Positions 1-6,964 of a stretch of 16,822 nucleotides of DNA are shown piece after piece. Source of the DNA: Alphaproteobacteria bacterium (GTDB lineage Bacteria > Pseudomonadota > Alphaproteobacteria > JAAXGF01). Each line of letters starts with the position of its first letter. The first letter of the stretch is position 1. The stretch is from positions 1 to 16,822 of the forward strand of contig JAAXGF010000004.1 in NCBI GenBank assembly GCA_012267605.1. Direction: 5' to 3'. The position numbers and the translations under genes were made by a program. The notes below the pieces were generated by a model. It had not been told where the DNA came from. It searched no databases and saw only the letters and a list, made by a program, of their open reading frames with translations.

Positions 1-173
1 GAGTCGTAGGGTGGCCGCCCGCCCTTGGAACCGTCCGAACGCGACAACGCCGCCTCTAAATCGCCGCGGAAAACCTCGAAATCAATGACCCGCGAAAACG
101 CTTCGAGATGATCACCAAGATCGCTCAGCCGACGAAGCCGATTTTCAAAATCCCAAAAACCTGGTTGCGACAC
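1..173 (-). CDS. IS5-family transposase, N-terminal part (partial)
   Basis: Translating the minus strand from the GTG at 173 gives 57 residues before the window edge. It begins MSQPGFWDFENRLRRLSDLG (GTG read as Met), continues with a VIDFEVFRGDLEAAL stretch, and reaches SKGGRPPYD. This is the characteristic start of IS5-group DDE transposases, in which the GGRPPYD stretch precedes the helix-turn-helix part. A purine-rich GGGGGA lies about 7 bases upstream of the GTG, and an in-frame stop further upstream rules out a much longer N-terminus. The catalytic DDE residues are outside the window, so completeness and activity cannot be judged. The element lies just beyond the 3' end of the receiver-GGDEF-EAL gene and reads the same way. 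Confidence 0.8.
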   Translation of the reverse strand, partial: MSQPGFWDFENRLRRLSDLGDHLEAFSRVIDFEVFRGDLEAALSRSDGSKGGRPPYD

Positions 174-245
174 GATGCTTCCCCCAAAATCACTCCTCCC
201 CCGATTGAATCATTTTCCTCCCAAAATCGCGAGGTTTTTAGAAGT
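1..245 (-). mobile_element. IS5-family insertion sequence, partial (runs off the left edge)
   Basis: The minus strand holds the beginning of an IS5-family transposase, and the upstream neighbour loses its EAL homology at about 243-248. The element end is therefore placed near 245. The remaining part, including the second terminal repeat, is outside the window. The inner edge is inferred from where protein homology stops. I could not identify a terminal inverted repeat or target duplication, because only one end is visible. Confidence 0.7.
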
Positions 246-1838
246 GTCCAGCTGATCCTGGGTTTCAACACCTTCCGCGGCGATGCGAAGGTTGAGGCTC
301 TTTGCCAGTGAAATTATGGCTTTTGCGATAATCGCATCGTCTTGATCATCGTTCAAATGGCTTACAAATGACCGGTCGATCTTGAGTGTATCGACCGCGA
401 ATCGCTTCAAGTACGCGAGGGAGGAATGACCGGTGCCAAAATCATCAATGGCCAGTTTCACGCCTATCGTATGAAGTTGGTGCAATATGGCCATCGTTTC
501 CTCGACGTTTTCCATAATCATCGATTCAGTTATTTCGAGTTCTATTGAATTAGGCTCAATTTTATACGCCTCAATCACGTTCTTGATGATTTCAACGAAC
601 TCCGAGCGGCGAAATTGGATCGTCGAGATATTCACCGCAACGGGTATTTGCGGAAGACCATCTTGGATCCAGGCAGCGCACTGCTGACATGCCGCCCGCA
701 ACACAGATTCTCCGATTGACGAAATGAGCCCTGATGATTCGGCAATTGGAATGAATTCATCCGGGGGAATATTTCCACGTTCCGGGTGCTCCCAGCGCAA
801 CAGCGCCTCAGCGCCAACCATGTCTCCCGAGGCGATATCAATCTTGGGCTGATACAAGAGACTAAATTGATCGCGGGCCAAGGCAATTCGCAGTTCGTTC
901 TCTAACCACTTACGTTTCTGTGCCTTGGCGTTAAGCTCGGAGTCATAAAACGCGAAGGTACCTCGGGCTTTACGTTTTGCTTGATAGAGCGCCAAATCGG
1001 CGTGCTGGAGGATATCATCGGGGTCATCGCTATCCATCGGAAATACCGTAACGCCAATACTGGCCGATGTGGATACTTGATGGCCGTCCAACACAAATGG
1101 CTGGGTCAACAAAGTTGAAATTTTGCCCAACAGCGCCGTAATCGATTCGATATTCGTTAAGTTTGTCGCAATGATGGCGAACTCGTCGCCACCAAGGCGA
1201 GCGACCGTATCCGTTTCACGGGTGCATGATACCAGACACTTCGCCGCCTCTTTATTCAGTTGGTCTCCTATGGGATGACCGAGGGTATCGTTGACATCCT
1301 TGAAATGGTCCAGATCGAGTAGCAGAACGGCCATCATGGATTTGGTCCGCTTCGCATTGGCGATCGCCGTGCACAAACGGGCGCGAAACGCGCACCGATT
1401 TGACAGACCCGTGAGCTCGTCGCATTCCGCAAGAAAGAGCAGACGTTGCTCGATTTTCTTATGCTCGAGGGCGTAACGGATCGTACGGGCGAGCATCGGC
1501 GCGGTCGTCTCACCCTTGACCAGATAATCAGTTGCACGACTCACCATAGCTTGACGGTCGATCTCGGGGCTGTCCTGGCCGGTGAGCAAAATGAACGCAC
1601 CAGGATGGGATGATCCGGTTGCTTCCCTGATGAGCTCGAGCCCGGTACACGATCCTAAATCGTGATCCACAAGGTAGACATCGTGCAAGCGCTCGCGAAT
1701 CGTATCGCGTGCTTCCTCGCCATCGGAAACCCATTCAAGGTTTAAACGATCTCCGAATGCCTTTCGCAGCATCTCGCGTGTGAAAAAATGATCGTCCTCA
1801 TTGTCTTCAACGAGAAGGATGGCTGGCGGTTCCGACAT
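210..1838 (-). CDS. Response regulator with GGDEF and EAL domains, C-terminus truncated by an IS
   Basis: Predicted cytoplasmic c-di-GMP turnover protein of 542 residues. Residues 5-125 form a receiver domain with an acidic EDNEDD pocket, phospho-acceptor Asp58 (LVDHD) and Lys108 (DYLVKGE). The diguanylate cyclase domain spans about 135-300, with an intact GGDEF at 216-220 and an RETD inhibitory-site motif five residues upstream, at 207-210. The EAL phosphodiesterase domain starts near 315, with EAL at 344-346, VNIS at 402-405, ELEITES at 433-439, IDDFGTG at 464-470, LKIDRS at 485-490 and AEGVET at 521-526. Homology then stops at Asp531, and the last 11 residues come from an adjoining IS5 element. 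The usual final QGY-type segment with the conserved Gln is missing, so phosphodiesterase activity is doubtful while the cyclase half looks complete. The partner sensor kinase is not in the window. Confidence 0.9.
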   Translation of the reverse strand: MSEPPAILLVEDNEDDHFFTREMLRKAFGDRLNLEWVSDGEEARDTIRERLHDVYLVDHDLGSCTGLELIREATGSSHPGAFILLTGQDSPEIDRQAMVSRATDYLVKGETTAPMLARTIRYALEHKKIEQRLLFLAECDELTGLSNRCAFRARLCTAIANAKRTKSMMAVLLLDLDHFKDVNDTLGHPIGDQLNKEAAKCLVSCTRETDTVARLGGDEFAIIATNLTNIESITALLGKISTLLTQPFVLDGHQVSTSASIGVTVFPMDSDDPDDILQHADLALYQAKRKARGTFAFYDSELNAKAQKRKWLENELRIALARDQFSLLYQPKIDIASGDMVGAEALLRWEHPERGNIPPDEFIPIAESSGLISSIGESVLRAACQQCAAWIQDGLPQIPVAVNISTIQFRRSEFVEIIKNVIEAYKIEPNSIELEITESMIMENVEETMAILHQLHTIGVKLAIDDFGTGHSSLAYLKRFAVDTLKIDRSFVSHLNDDQDDAIIAKAIISLAKSLNLRIAAEGVETQDQLDTSKNLAILGGK

Positions 1839-1914
1839 ACCCCGTTTAACCTTGCCGCTACGCTATGAAACTTTCCGAACTTTGTGCGTAATTCCATAGT
1901 CCATCGGCGTTGCC

Positions 1915-1942
1915 AATATATTAACCAGAGGCTAACGGACAA
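1915..1942 (-). promoter_or_regulatory. Predicted sigma70-type promoter of the receiver-GGDEF-EAL gene
   Basis: On the minus strand a TTGTCC -35 (1942-1937) and a TATATT -10 (1920-1915) are separated by 16 bases. Transcription would start near 1908, giving a leader of about 70 nt before the ATG at 1838. The call comes from motif matching only. Confidence 0.45.
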
Positions 1943-2432
1943 AATTTTGACAGTGAGTTCCCGCCTGCTGTTATCCCCATTTGCGCATCTATTTTCCATT
2001 TTTTTCAATACCTTACGTAATACTCGCCATTAGGCCAATTGATTCATCTCAAGGTCCCCCTCGGCGGAACACGAAACAGCACCGCCGGTCCATGCGGTGA
2101 CGAATGCAAACGAAATGGGCGATTTATACGAGCGTTCATCAACAACGGGTTGCACTGCCAGAAGGACGCATGTTCAAGCGTTGGTACCAGTGCCACTCGC
2201 GGGTTGTTCTGTTTGGTACGCCTGATCCGCGCCAGGCAAGCCTGAGCGGCCATTAGAGCGTGTCGCGAATATTTGCGTTGCGAATCTTCGAACCAATGGT
2301 CGAACGTGGCGCAAGGCAATAGACCACGCAAATAAACGCTCACCACAAGGCCATATAGGTTTCCTGATCTCCGGTCCAAGCCCTCAAGGGAGGGGTTTGG
2401 CACGAGTCGCCGTTTGACTCTTCTCCCACTCG
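1943..2432. other. About 490 bp without a recognisable gene
   Basis: This stretch separates the promoter of the receiver-GGDEF-EAL gene from the 3' end of the Sel1-repeat gene. It contains an open 119-codon minus-strand frame (2044-2403) and a 68-codon plus-strand frame (2039-2245). Neither resembles a family I know, has a convincing ribosome binding site or carries a membrane or signal segment. No tRNA, terminator or repeat stands out. It could be an eroded gene or mobile-element remnant, but nothing in it proves that. Confidence 0.4.
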
Positions 2433-2458
2433 ATCGCCAATCGATGAGCTTTGGCGAT
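2433..2458 (-). other. Hairpin directly after the Sel1-repeat gene
   Basis: Perfect 8-bp arms ATCGCCAA (2433-2440) and TTGGCGAT (2451-2458) enclose a 10-base loop, immediately after the stop codon of the Sel1-repeat gene. No T-run follows on the minus strand, so it does not fit a standard intrinsic terminator. It may protect the mRNA 3' end or help a factor-dependent stop. Confidence 0.4.
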
Positions 2459-2992
2459 TTAGTCAGTGGTCATGCGGTTGGCGAGAAGTTCGAGGATTTT
2501 TGCAGCCTTGGCGTGGCCTTGGCGCGCTGCCAAGCTGAACCAAACATGCGCTTGGACGTCGTCTTGCGGAAGGCCTTCTCCAGTTGCGTACAAACGAGCC
2601 AGATTCGCTTGGCCAACGGGGTGACCCTGCTCGGCTGCACGTCGGTACCACTTCGCAGCCTTGGAAGAATCCTGGACAACGCCGTTCCCCTTGTGAAAAA
2701 GGGTACCGAGGTTAGTTTGCGCTTCGCTATCACCCTGTTCAGCAGCACGTTGATACCATTTCGCCGCGAGCGCACCGTCTTGTGGCACGCCCTTCCCTTC
2801 CTGATACATTAGCCCAAGGTAAAACTGGGCTGCCGCATCGCCTTTTTCGGCACGCACTTGCAACTCAAACACCGCGGGATCTAGGGCGCCCTCGGCACCG
2901 CCTTTCGGGGCCGCGCGCGCACTATCTCCAGCGCCGTCGACTGTGAAGAAAATCATTGCCACGGCGGCAAGCCGAACGGTGTGCATATTCAT
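2459..2992 (-). CDS. Sel1-like repeat protein with signal peptide
   Basis: With the ATG at 2992 this is a 177-residue protein. A short N-region and hydrophobic core (MHTVRLAAVAMIFFTV), followed by a SARAA stretch, look like a Sec signal peptide, so the product is probably periplasmic. Three Sel1/TPR-like repeats follow, built around AAQFYLGLMYQEGKGV, AQTNLGTLFHKGNGV and GQANLARLYATGEGL. Each ends in a KWYQRAAEQG-type helix, the last degenerating to VWFSLAARQG. Sel1 repeats form alpha-alpha superhelices used for protein-protein contacts; the partner is unknown. The reading frame stays open to a TTG at 3013 with a better-placed GGTGG upstream, and an ATG at 2986 is also possible, so the start is uncertain by up to nine codons. 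It follows the RDD gene with only a short gap, suggesting co-transcription. Confidence 0.85.
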   Translation of the reverse strand: MNMHTVRLAAVAMIFFTVDGAGDSARAAPKGGAEGALDPAVFELQVRAEKGDAAAQFYLGLMYQEGKGVPQDGALAAKWYQRAAEQGDSEAQTNLGTLFHKGNGVVQDSSKAAKWYRRAAEQGHPVGQANLARLYATGEGLPQDDVQAHVWFSLAARQGHAKAAKILELLANRMTTD

Positions 2993-3028
2993 CGAAGCGA
3001 GACGCCGCGCCAATCTTCGGCCACCATC

Positions 3029-3412
3029 TCAGGTGCGCGTGACATAGGTTCGCGCAATCATGTCATGCCAAGCCTGCTCGTTCTTGGAAAACAGCAGCCA
3101 GACGAAACCGAGTCCGAGGGGAAGGATCGACAAGATCTTGGCAAGGTTTCTGCTAATCGCACCAAGCCAGCCGAGGCGTTGGCCGGAATCACCTACCACC
3201 TTAATTTCCAAGAGTCGTTTGCCAAAAGTCGCTTGGCTAGGCGATGCCTCGAATACCGTCGAATAGACGATCCAAATGACGTACGAGACATTGCGGACAA
3301 GATCAAATTCAAATTCGAGGAAAACATAAAAAAACACTGCCGTGAATAGCGCAATCGGTACGATATCGATCAACACAGCGGCGAGCCGCCGCCAAATTCC
3401 CGCGTAGGTCAT
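3029..3412 (-). CDS. RDD family membrane protein
   Basis: A 127-residue predicted inner-membrane protein. The family signature is visible: an N-terminal GIWRRLAAVLIDIV with the Arg and Asp of the first helix (Arg8/Arg9 and Asp16), a second helix around 41-55 (NVSYVIWIVYSTVF), the conserved QATFGKRLLEIKVV at 60-73, a third hydrophobic stretch at 95-108, and the closing AWHDMIARTYV at 114-124. Length is normal for single-domain RDD proteins. Functions in this family are poorly defined; some members have been linked to ion transport. It is the first gene of a probable two-gene minus-strand unit with the Sel1-repeat protein. The 218 bp between it and the divergent nitroreductase must hold both promoters; I found no convincing -35/-10 pair there. 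Confidence 0.9.
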   Translation of the reverse strand: MTYAGIWRRLAAVLIDIVPIALFTAVFFYVFLEFEFDLVRNVSYVIWIVYSTVFEASPSQATFGKRLLEIKVVGDSGQRLGWLGAISRNLAKILSILPLGLGFVWLLFSKNEQAWHDMIARTYVTRT

Positions 3413-3630
3413 GACAACATTCCGTATTCACCGTCGCACTGGCCCATAATGTGCTTGCCGTTCAACGAGCGCAACCCGCAGCGCTCGGGCTAAATTGACC
3501 CTCGACAGGAAATTCTCTCGGGCATCGCTTGTAATACGATCGTTCGTTGGTGTATGCCTGGAGGATATACGCGCAGGAGCGCCACGCGCCGCCACTTACC
3601 AAAAAGGGGCGTGAGAGACGGAAACCAGCC

Positions 3631-4236
3631 ATGGTCAAGCAAGCAAACCCCGATCACCCCGTTCACACCTTGATCGCCGAGCGATGGAGCCCTTATGGTT
3701 TCGCTGACCGGCCAGTCCGGGAGGCTGATTTATGCTCGCTGTTCGAAGCGGCGCGCTGGGCTGCGTCGTCGTATAACGAACAACCGTGGAGCTATATCGT
3801 CGCACGCAAGGAAAGAGGTGAGGAGTTCTCCCATCTGCTCTCTTGCCTGGTCGAAGCCAACCAGGGCTGGGCCAAGGCGGCGCCGGTACTAATGCTCAGC
3901 GTCGTAACCTTCAATTTCCGCCGCAACAACAAACCCAACCGCGCCGCCGAACATGATTTGGGCCTATCTGCCGGCAATCTATCCTTGGAGGCGACAGCGC
4001 GTGGTCTGTCGGTACATCAGATGGCCGGAATTCTGCCCGAACGTGCGCGCGAACTTTACCGTATCCCCGCAGGTTCGGAGGCGGTAACAGGTTTTGCGAT
4101 CGGTTACGCCGCCGATCCCGACGCGGTTCCCGATCCATTCGCAGAACGCGACCGCGCGCCGCGACAACGCAAACCGCTGAGCGCGTTCGTATTCGGCGGT
4201 GAGTGGGGAAAGGCTACGGATGTGGTCGGTGGGTAA
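3631..4236 (+). CDS. Nitroreductase family protein (FMN-dependent oxidoreductase)
   Basis: A 201-residue protein with the nitroreductase fold. The N-terminal AERWSPYGFADRPV (17-29) and the SSYNEQPWSYIVARK stretch (46-60) match the FMN-binding opening typical of the family, and the GLSAGNLSLEATARGL segment (111-126) is the conserved dimer-interface helix. Enzymes of this type reduce nitro groups, quinones or other acceptors with NAD(P)H; the substrate cannot be told from sequence. The frame extends upstream to a TTG at 3547, but the added 28 residues do not resemble the family. The ATG at 3631 has a GAGAGACGGA purine stretch upstream, so I chose it. The gene is divergent from the RDD gene, and the cyclase gene begins 83 bp downstream. 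Confidence 0.88.
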   Translation: MVKQANPDHPVHTLIAERWSPYGFADRPVREADLCSLFEAARWAASSYNEQPWSYIVARKERGEEFSHLLSCLVEANQGWAKAAPVLMLSVVTFNFRRNNKPNRAAEHDLGLSAGNLSLEATARGLSVHQMAGILPERARELYRIPAGSEAVTGFAIGYAADPDAVPDPFAERDRAPRQRKPLSAFVFGGEWGKATDVVGG

Positions 4237-4319
4237 TTCCATTCCGCGCGCCCGGCTGCGAAGAGCCTAACGATTACAGAAAACCGTACAGCAACTGATC
4301 GAACGAAGCGAGGACAGGT

Positions 4320-5597
4320 ATGACGGCGGGGGCACCGCGCGTCGGTTACAGCATGAGTTTCGAGCCCAGCCCGAAACGCATTCGCGTTGTTTTCAACGGG
4401 CGAGACGTTGCCGACAGCGATCAGGTAATGATTCTGCGCGAGACACGGCTACCGCCGGTCTACTATTTCCCGCGCGACGACGTGCGCATGGAACTGTTAC
4501 GGCGCACCGACCACCACACCCACTGTCCGTTCAAGGGCAACGCCGCCTACTGGACCGTGGCTGCCGATGGAAAGCAGGCCGAAAACGCGGCCTGGAGCTA
4601 CGAAGATCCGTTCGAGGACGCGGCCCAAATCAAGGACTACATCGCGCTCTATTGGGACCGCATGGACGCCTGGTTCGCCGATGGGGAGCGCTTGGACCAC
4701 GAAGGTAGCGACGGTACGCTTTCGACCAACCACCCATTCGCCGATTGGCTAATCCGCGACGCTTGGCAGAACAGCAGCGTTGAAGATTTGATGGTCCGCT
4801 TGGCTGATCATCTGGTGGCGTCGGGTATGCCGCTGATGCGGATGCGCGTGTTGGTGCGCACCCTCCATCCCCAGCTATTCGCCACCAGCTATACGTGGGA
4901 TAGGAAATCTGGTGCCGTGGAGGCCTACCAGGCGCGCCACGAAGTATTGGGAAAACGAGAATATCTGGAAAGCCCCTACGCGGCGATCTTGGATGGCGCC
5001 GGCGGAGTCCGTCGCCGACTAGAGGGCGCCGAGCCGCGCCTTGATTTCCCCATCCTCAAGGAACTCCATGCAGACGGTGCGACCGATTACGTTGCCATGC
5101 CGATGACCTTTTCGGACGGCCAGGTCAATATCCTTACCTTGATCGCCGACGGCCCCGGCGGGTTCTCGACGAGTGGTCTCGGCCATCTCCACGAAATCCT
5201 ACCGGTCTTGAGCCGCTTGTTCGAGGTTCACGCCCTGCGCCTCACTGCGGTGACTCTGCTGGATACCTACATCGGTAAGCACACCGGCCAACGGGTTCTC
5301 GACGGTCAGATCAAACGGGGGGATGGAGAGGACATGCACGCCGTGATCTGGTTCTGCGATCTGCGTAGCTCGACGTCCCTGACCGAAGCCCTACCACGCG
5401 ACGCCTATCTAAATCTGCTCAACCAGTATTTTGACTGCATGGCCGGGGCCGTGCTCGACCACGGCGGCGAGGTGCTAAAGTTCATCGGCGACGCGGTGCT
5501 CGCCGTCTTCCCCATTGGCGACGGTAGCCAGCCACCAGCGCAAGCCTGCGCCAACGCCGTCGCCGCCGCGTGCGACGCCTATCGCCCACCATGCTGA
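4320..5597 (+). pseudogene. DUF427 and class III nucleotidyl cyclase, upstream half of a frameshifted gene
   Basis: A 425-residue frame starting at an ATG preceded by GAGGAC. Residues 18-120 are a DUF427 domain (RVVFNGRDVADS, PPVYYFPRDDV, THCPFKGNAAYW, AAWSYEDPF). Residues 138-310 match the sensor-like N-terminal region common in alphaproteobacterial cyclases (RTLHPQLF, DFPILKELHADGATDYVAMP, SDGQVN). The class III catalytic domain then starts: DTYIGKHTGQRVL, RGDGE, IWFCDLRSSTSL with metal-binding Asp347, and EVLKFIGDAVLAVFP with Lys387 and the second metal Asp391. The frame ends at TGA 5595-5597 in mid-domain. The missing residues continue in the -1 frame, so the enzyme is broken, split in two, or affected by a one-base sequence error. 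Full-length members would make cAMP or cGMP; the Lys/Asp pair would favour ATP. Confidence 0.85.
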
Positions 5598-5905
5598 ACA
5601 CTCACCGACGGCTGTCAGGCGTGGTGCCTGTGGGGTTTGGCGTCGCCCTTCACCTGGGCACCCTGCTGTACGGCAACGTCGGCACCTCGGAGCGCCTCGA
5701 TTTCACTGTCGTTGGCGCAACCGTCAACGTCGCCGCGCGTATCGAGGGCCTGTGCAAAGCCCTGGGCCACTCGATCCTTTTCTCGGAAGCCTTCGCCGAG
5801 GCCTACGAGGGCGAGCTGACATCGCTTGGCGAACACACCTTGCGCGGCGTTCAAGCCAAACAAAAAATTTTTACGCTCGCGTCTTTCAAGGAGGCGGCGG
5901 GGTAG
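5570..5905 (+). pseudogene. Class III nucleotidyl cyclase, downstream half of the frameshifted gene
   Basis: The -1 frame relative to the upstream half restores the rest of the catalytic domain: FGVALHLGTLLYGNVGTSER, LDFTVVGATVNVAARIEGL, and a C-terminal SLGEHTLRGVQAKQKIFTL. Counting from the GTG at 5570, Asp44 is the adenine-contacting partner of Lys387 in the first half, and Asn53 and Arg57 are the transition-state residues. All catalytic residues therefore survive, but on two frames. If translated separately, the ATG at 5591 overlaps the TGA of the first half (ATGCTGA), which would allow stop-start coupling; there is no Shine-Dalgarno sequence of its own. The end overlaps the convergent DUF6362 gene by 20 bp. 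Confidence 0.85.
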
Positions 5906-6365
5906 AAGTTTTTTCACCAAGCCGTTCTTCTTTGCCCCTGCTCACCGTCTCCGCGATGTGTTGCAGGGCAGCAGCGTACCAGGCTCTGCAAGTGTTGGGG
6001 GACTTGCCAGCGAAGCCGGCGATGCGCCGCCAGGACAGACCGTTGGCGCGGCACCACAGAATTTTCTGAGCATCACGTGGCAGCAAGCGCAGCCATCCCA
6101 AGGTTTCGTCGAGGCGACCGATCGCCTCCGGGCTGGCCGGGGCCCGCCGCAAGCGGGCGTCACCATAGCCATAAGCCTCGTGACTCGCGCGCACGAACTC
6201 GGGCCAGCGCGTCAGGTTCCTTTGCATGCCCTTTTCGGGCAAGCGCTTCAAGGTGTCGACCGCCTCGGCTATGCGGTCCGCCACATCGACGGCCGTATAT
6301 CCTACCGCTCCATTGGACAGCGTCGGATTTAGCCGAGAACTTTGCGATGGGGCACCAGCGATCAT
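5886..6365 (-). CDS. DUF6362 family helix-turn-helix protein
   Basis: A 159-residue protein from the ATG at 6365, which has GAGGG a few bases upstream and follows the stop of the GcrA-like gene by 11 bp. The match to DUF6362 is recognised from VADRIAEAVDTLKRLP (28-43), WPEFVRASHEAYGY (54-67), ASPEAIGRLDETLGWLRLLP (77-96) and the helix-turn-helix-like ILWCRANGLSWRRIAGFAGKS (starting at 102), followed by NTCRAWYAAALQHIA. Proteins of this family are small putative DNA-binding proteins often found near prophages; their role is undefined. The frame remains open upstream to 6476, but that part overlaps the GcrA-like gene and has no family match. It is probably co-transcribed with the GcrA-like gene and ends inside the 3' end of the cyclase. 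Confidence 0.8.
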   Translation of the reverse strand: MIAGAPSQSSRLNPTLSNGAVGYTAVDVADRIAEAVDTLKRLPEKGMQRNLTRWPEFVRASHEAYGYGDARLRRAPASPEAIGRLDETLGWLRLLPRDAQKILWCRANGLSWRRIAGFAGKSPNTCRAWYAAALQHIAETVSRGKEERLGEKTSTPPPP

Positions 6366-6376
6366 CGGCTTCGCCC

Positions 6377-6703
6377 TCACGCCAAACCGCTGGCAAAGGG
6401 GCCGTCGTCGAGACAGGCCGGGCAAATTCGATTGCCAATATGCTGACTTGGAAATTTCCCCTGGCAATGTAGGCAACGACGCATGACTGCAGCCTCACCG
6501 TTCCCGGACGTTGCCCGGCGGTGCGCAAGATAGTGGCCCGCCGCTCGCAGCTTGCGCACTTTGCTTTCCACGGCACGTAGCGAGAAGCCCATGGCGCGGC
6601 TTGCCTCAATTGCTGAAAGTCCTTGATTCCAAAGAGATATAAGACGTTCGGCCGTGCCGATTGACCAACGCGGTGTAGGGGGTATGGGTGCGGTGGCGGA
6701 CAT
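6377..6703 (-). CDS. GcrA-like helix-turn-helix protein with C-terminal zinc-binding motif
   Basis: A 108-residue protein. The N-terminal half (RWSIGTAERLISLW, QGLSAIEASRAMGFS, LRAVESKVRKL) resembles the DNA-binding domain of GcrA, the alphaproteobacterial cell-cycle co-activator that works with CcrM methylation. The C-terminal half carries CLHCQGKFPSQHIGNRICPA with a CxxC...CxxC arrangement, likely a zinc ribbon. Classical GcrA is longer and ends differently, so this is a relative and I give no gene symbol. It is the first gene of a two-gene minus-strand unit and is divergent from the S24 repressor, a layout like a phage control region. What it regulates is not visible. Confidence 0.8.
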   Translation of the reverse strand: MSATAPIPPTPRWSIGTAERLISLWNQGLSAIEASRAMGFSLRAVESKVRKLRAAGHYLAHRRATSGNGEAAVMRRCLHCQGKFPSQHIGNRICPACLDDGPFASGLA

Positions 6704-6723
6704 GATCGGTTATTCCCGTTTTG

Positions 6724-6788
6724 TTCTATATTGTCGAAGCACATGAAATGCGTTTATGATGAGGCTGTCAATAGGATTTTTCCTAATT
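6724..6788 (+). promoter_or_regulatory. Predicted S24-repressor promoter with operator-like inverted repeats
   Basis: A TTGTCG -35 (6731-6736) and a TATGAT -10 (6755-6760), 18 bases apart, point toward the repressor gene. Two candidate operators flank them: an imperfect palindrome TTCTATATTGTCGAA at 6724-6738, and TAGGA-TTTT-TCCTA at 6772-6785 just past the predicted start. Binding there would suit autorepression and control of the divergent GcrA-like gene. This is inferred from sequence shape only. Confidence 0.35.
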
Positions 6789-6964
6789 ATCGGTATATTG
6801 CCGTCGCCGTGATGACGGGGCGGCCTGGAACCGAAGCGCGTAGTTTGTGCCGGACGCAGCCGGGAGACCGGCGAGGCGGCGAACCAAACGAACTGTCAGC
6901 AACGGGATCGACCTATCGGATGGGGTCGCCGGCAGCGTGGTTCCCGAAAAGGAAAGGAGTTACC

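Noticed and set aside
2275..2300. tRNA T-loop-like GGTTCGAA on the minus strand
   Set aside because: Flanking bases do not form the T-stem or an acceptor stem, so it is a chance match.
2044..2403. 119-codon minus-strand frame in the gene-poor gap
   Set aside because: No family resemblance, no good ribosome binding site and no conserved-looking motif; kept only as part of the gap description.
5575..5597. Programmed -1 frameshift signal in the cyclase gene
   Set aside because: No canonical X XXY YYZ slippery heptamer in the zero frame near the transition and no obvious downstream pseudoknot; a real or artefactual indel is more likely.
6731..6964. N-terminal extension of the S24 repressor from an upstream TTG
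   Set aside because: The extra 78 residues look random, while the ATG at 6965 has an ideal Shine-Dalgarno sequence and fits the helix-turn-helix start.
6800..6964. Riboswitch-like appearance of the repressor leader (GGACGCA and ACTGTCAGC stretches)
   Set aside because: Isolated words only; I could not build a known riboswitch core around them.
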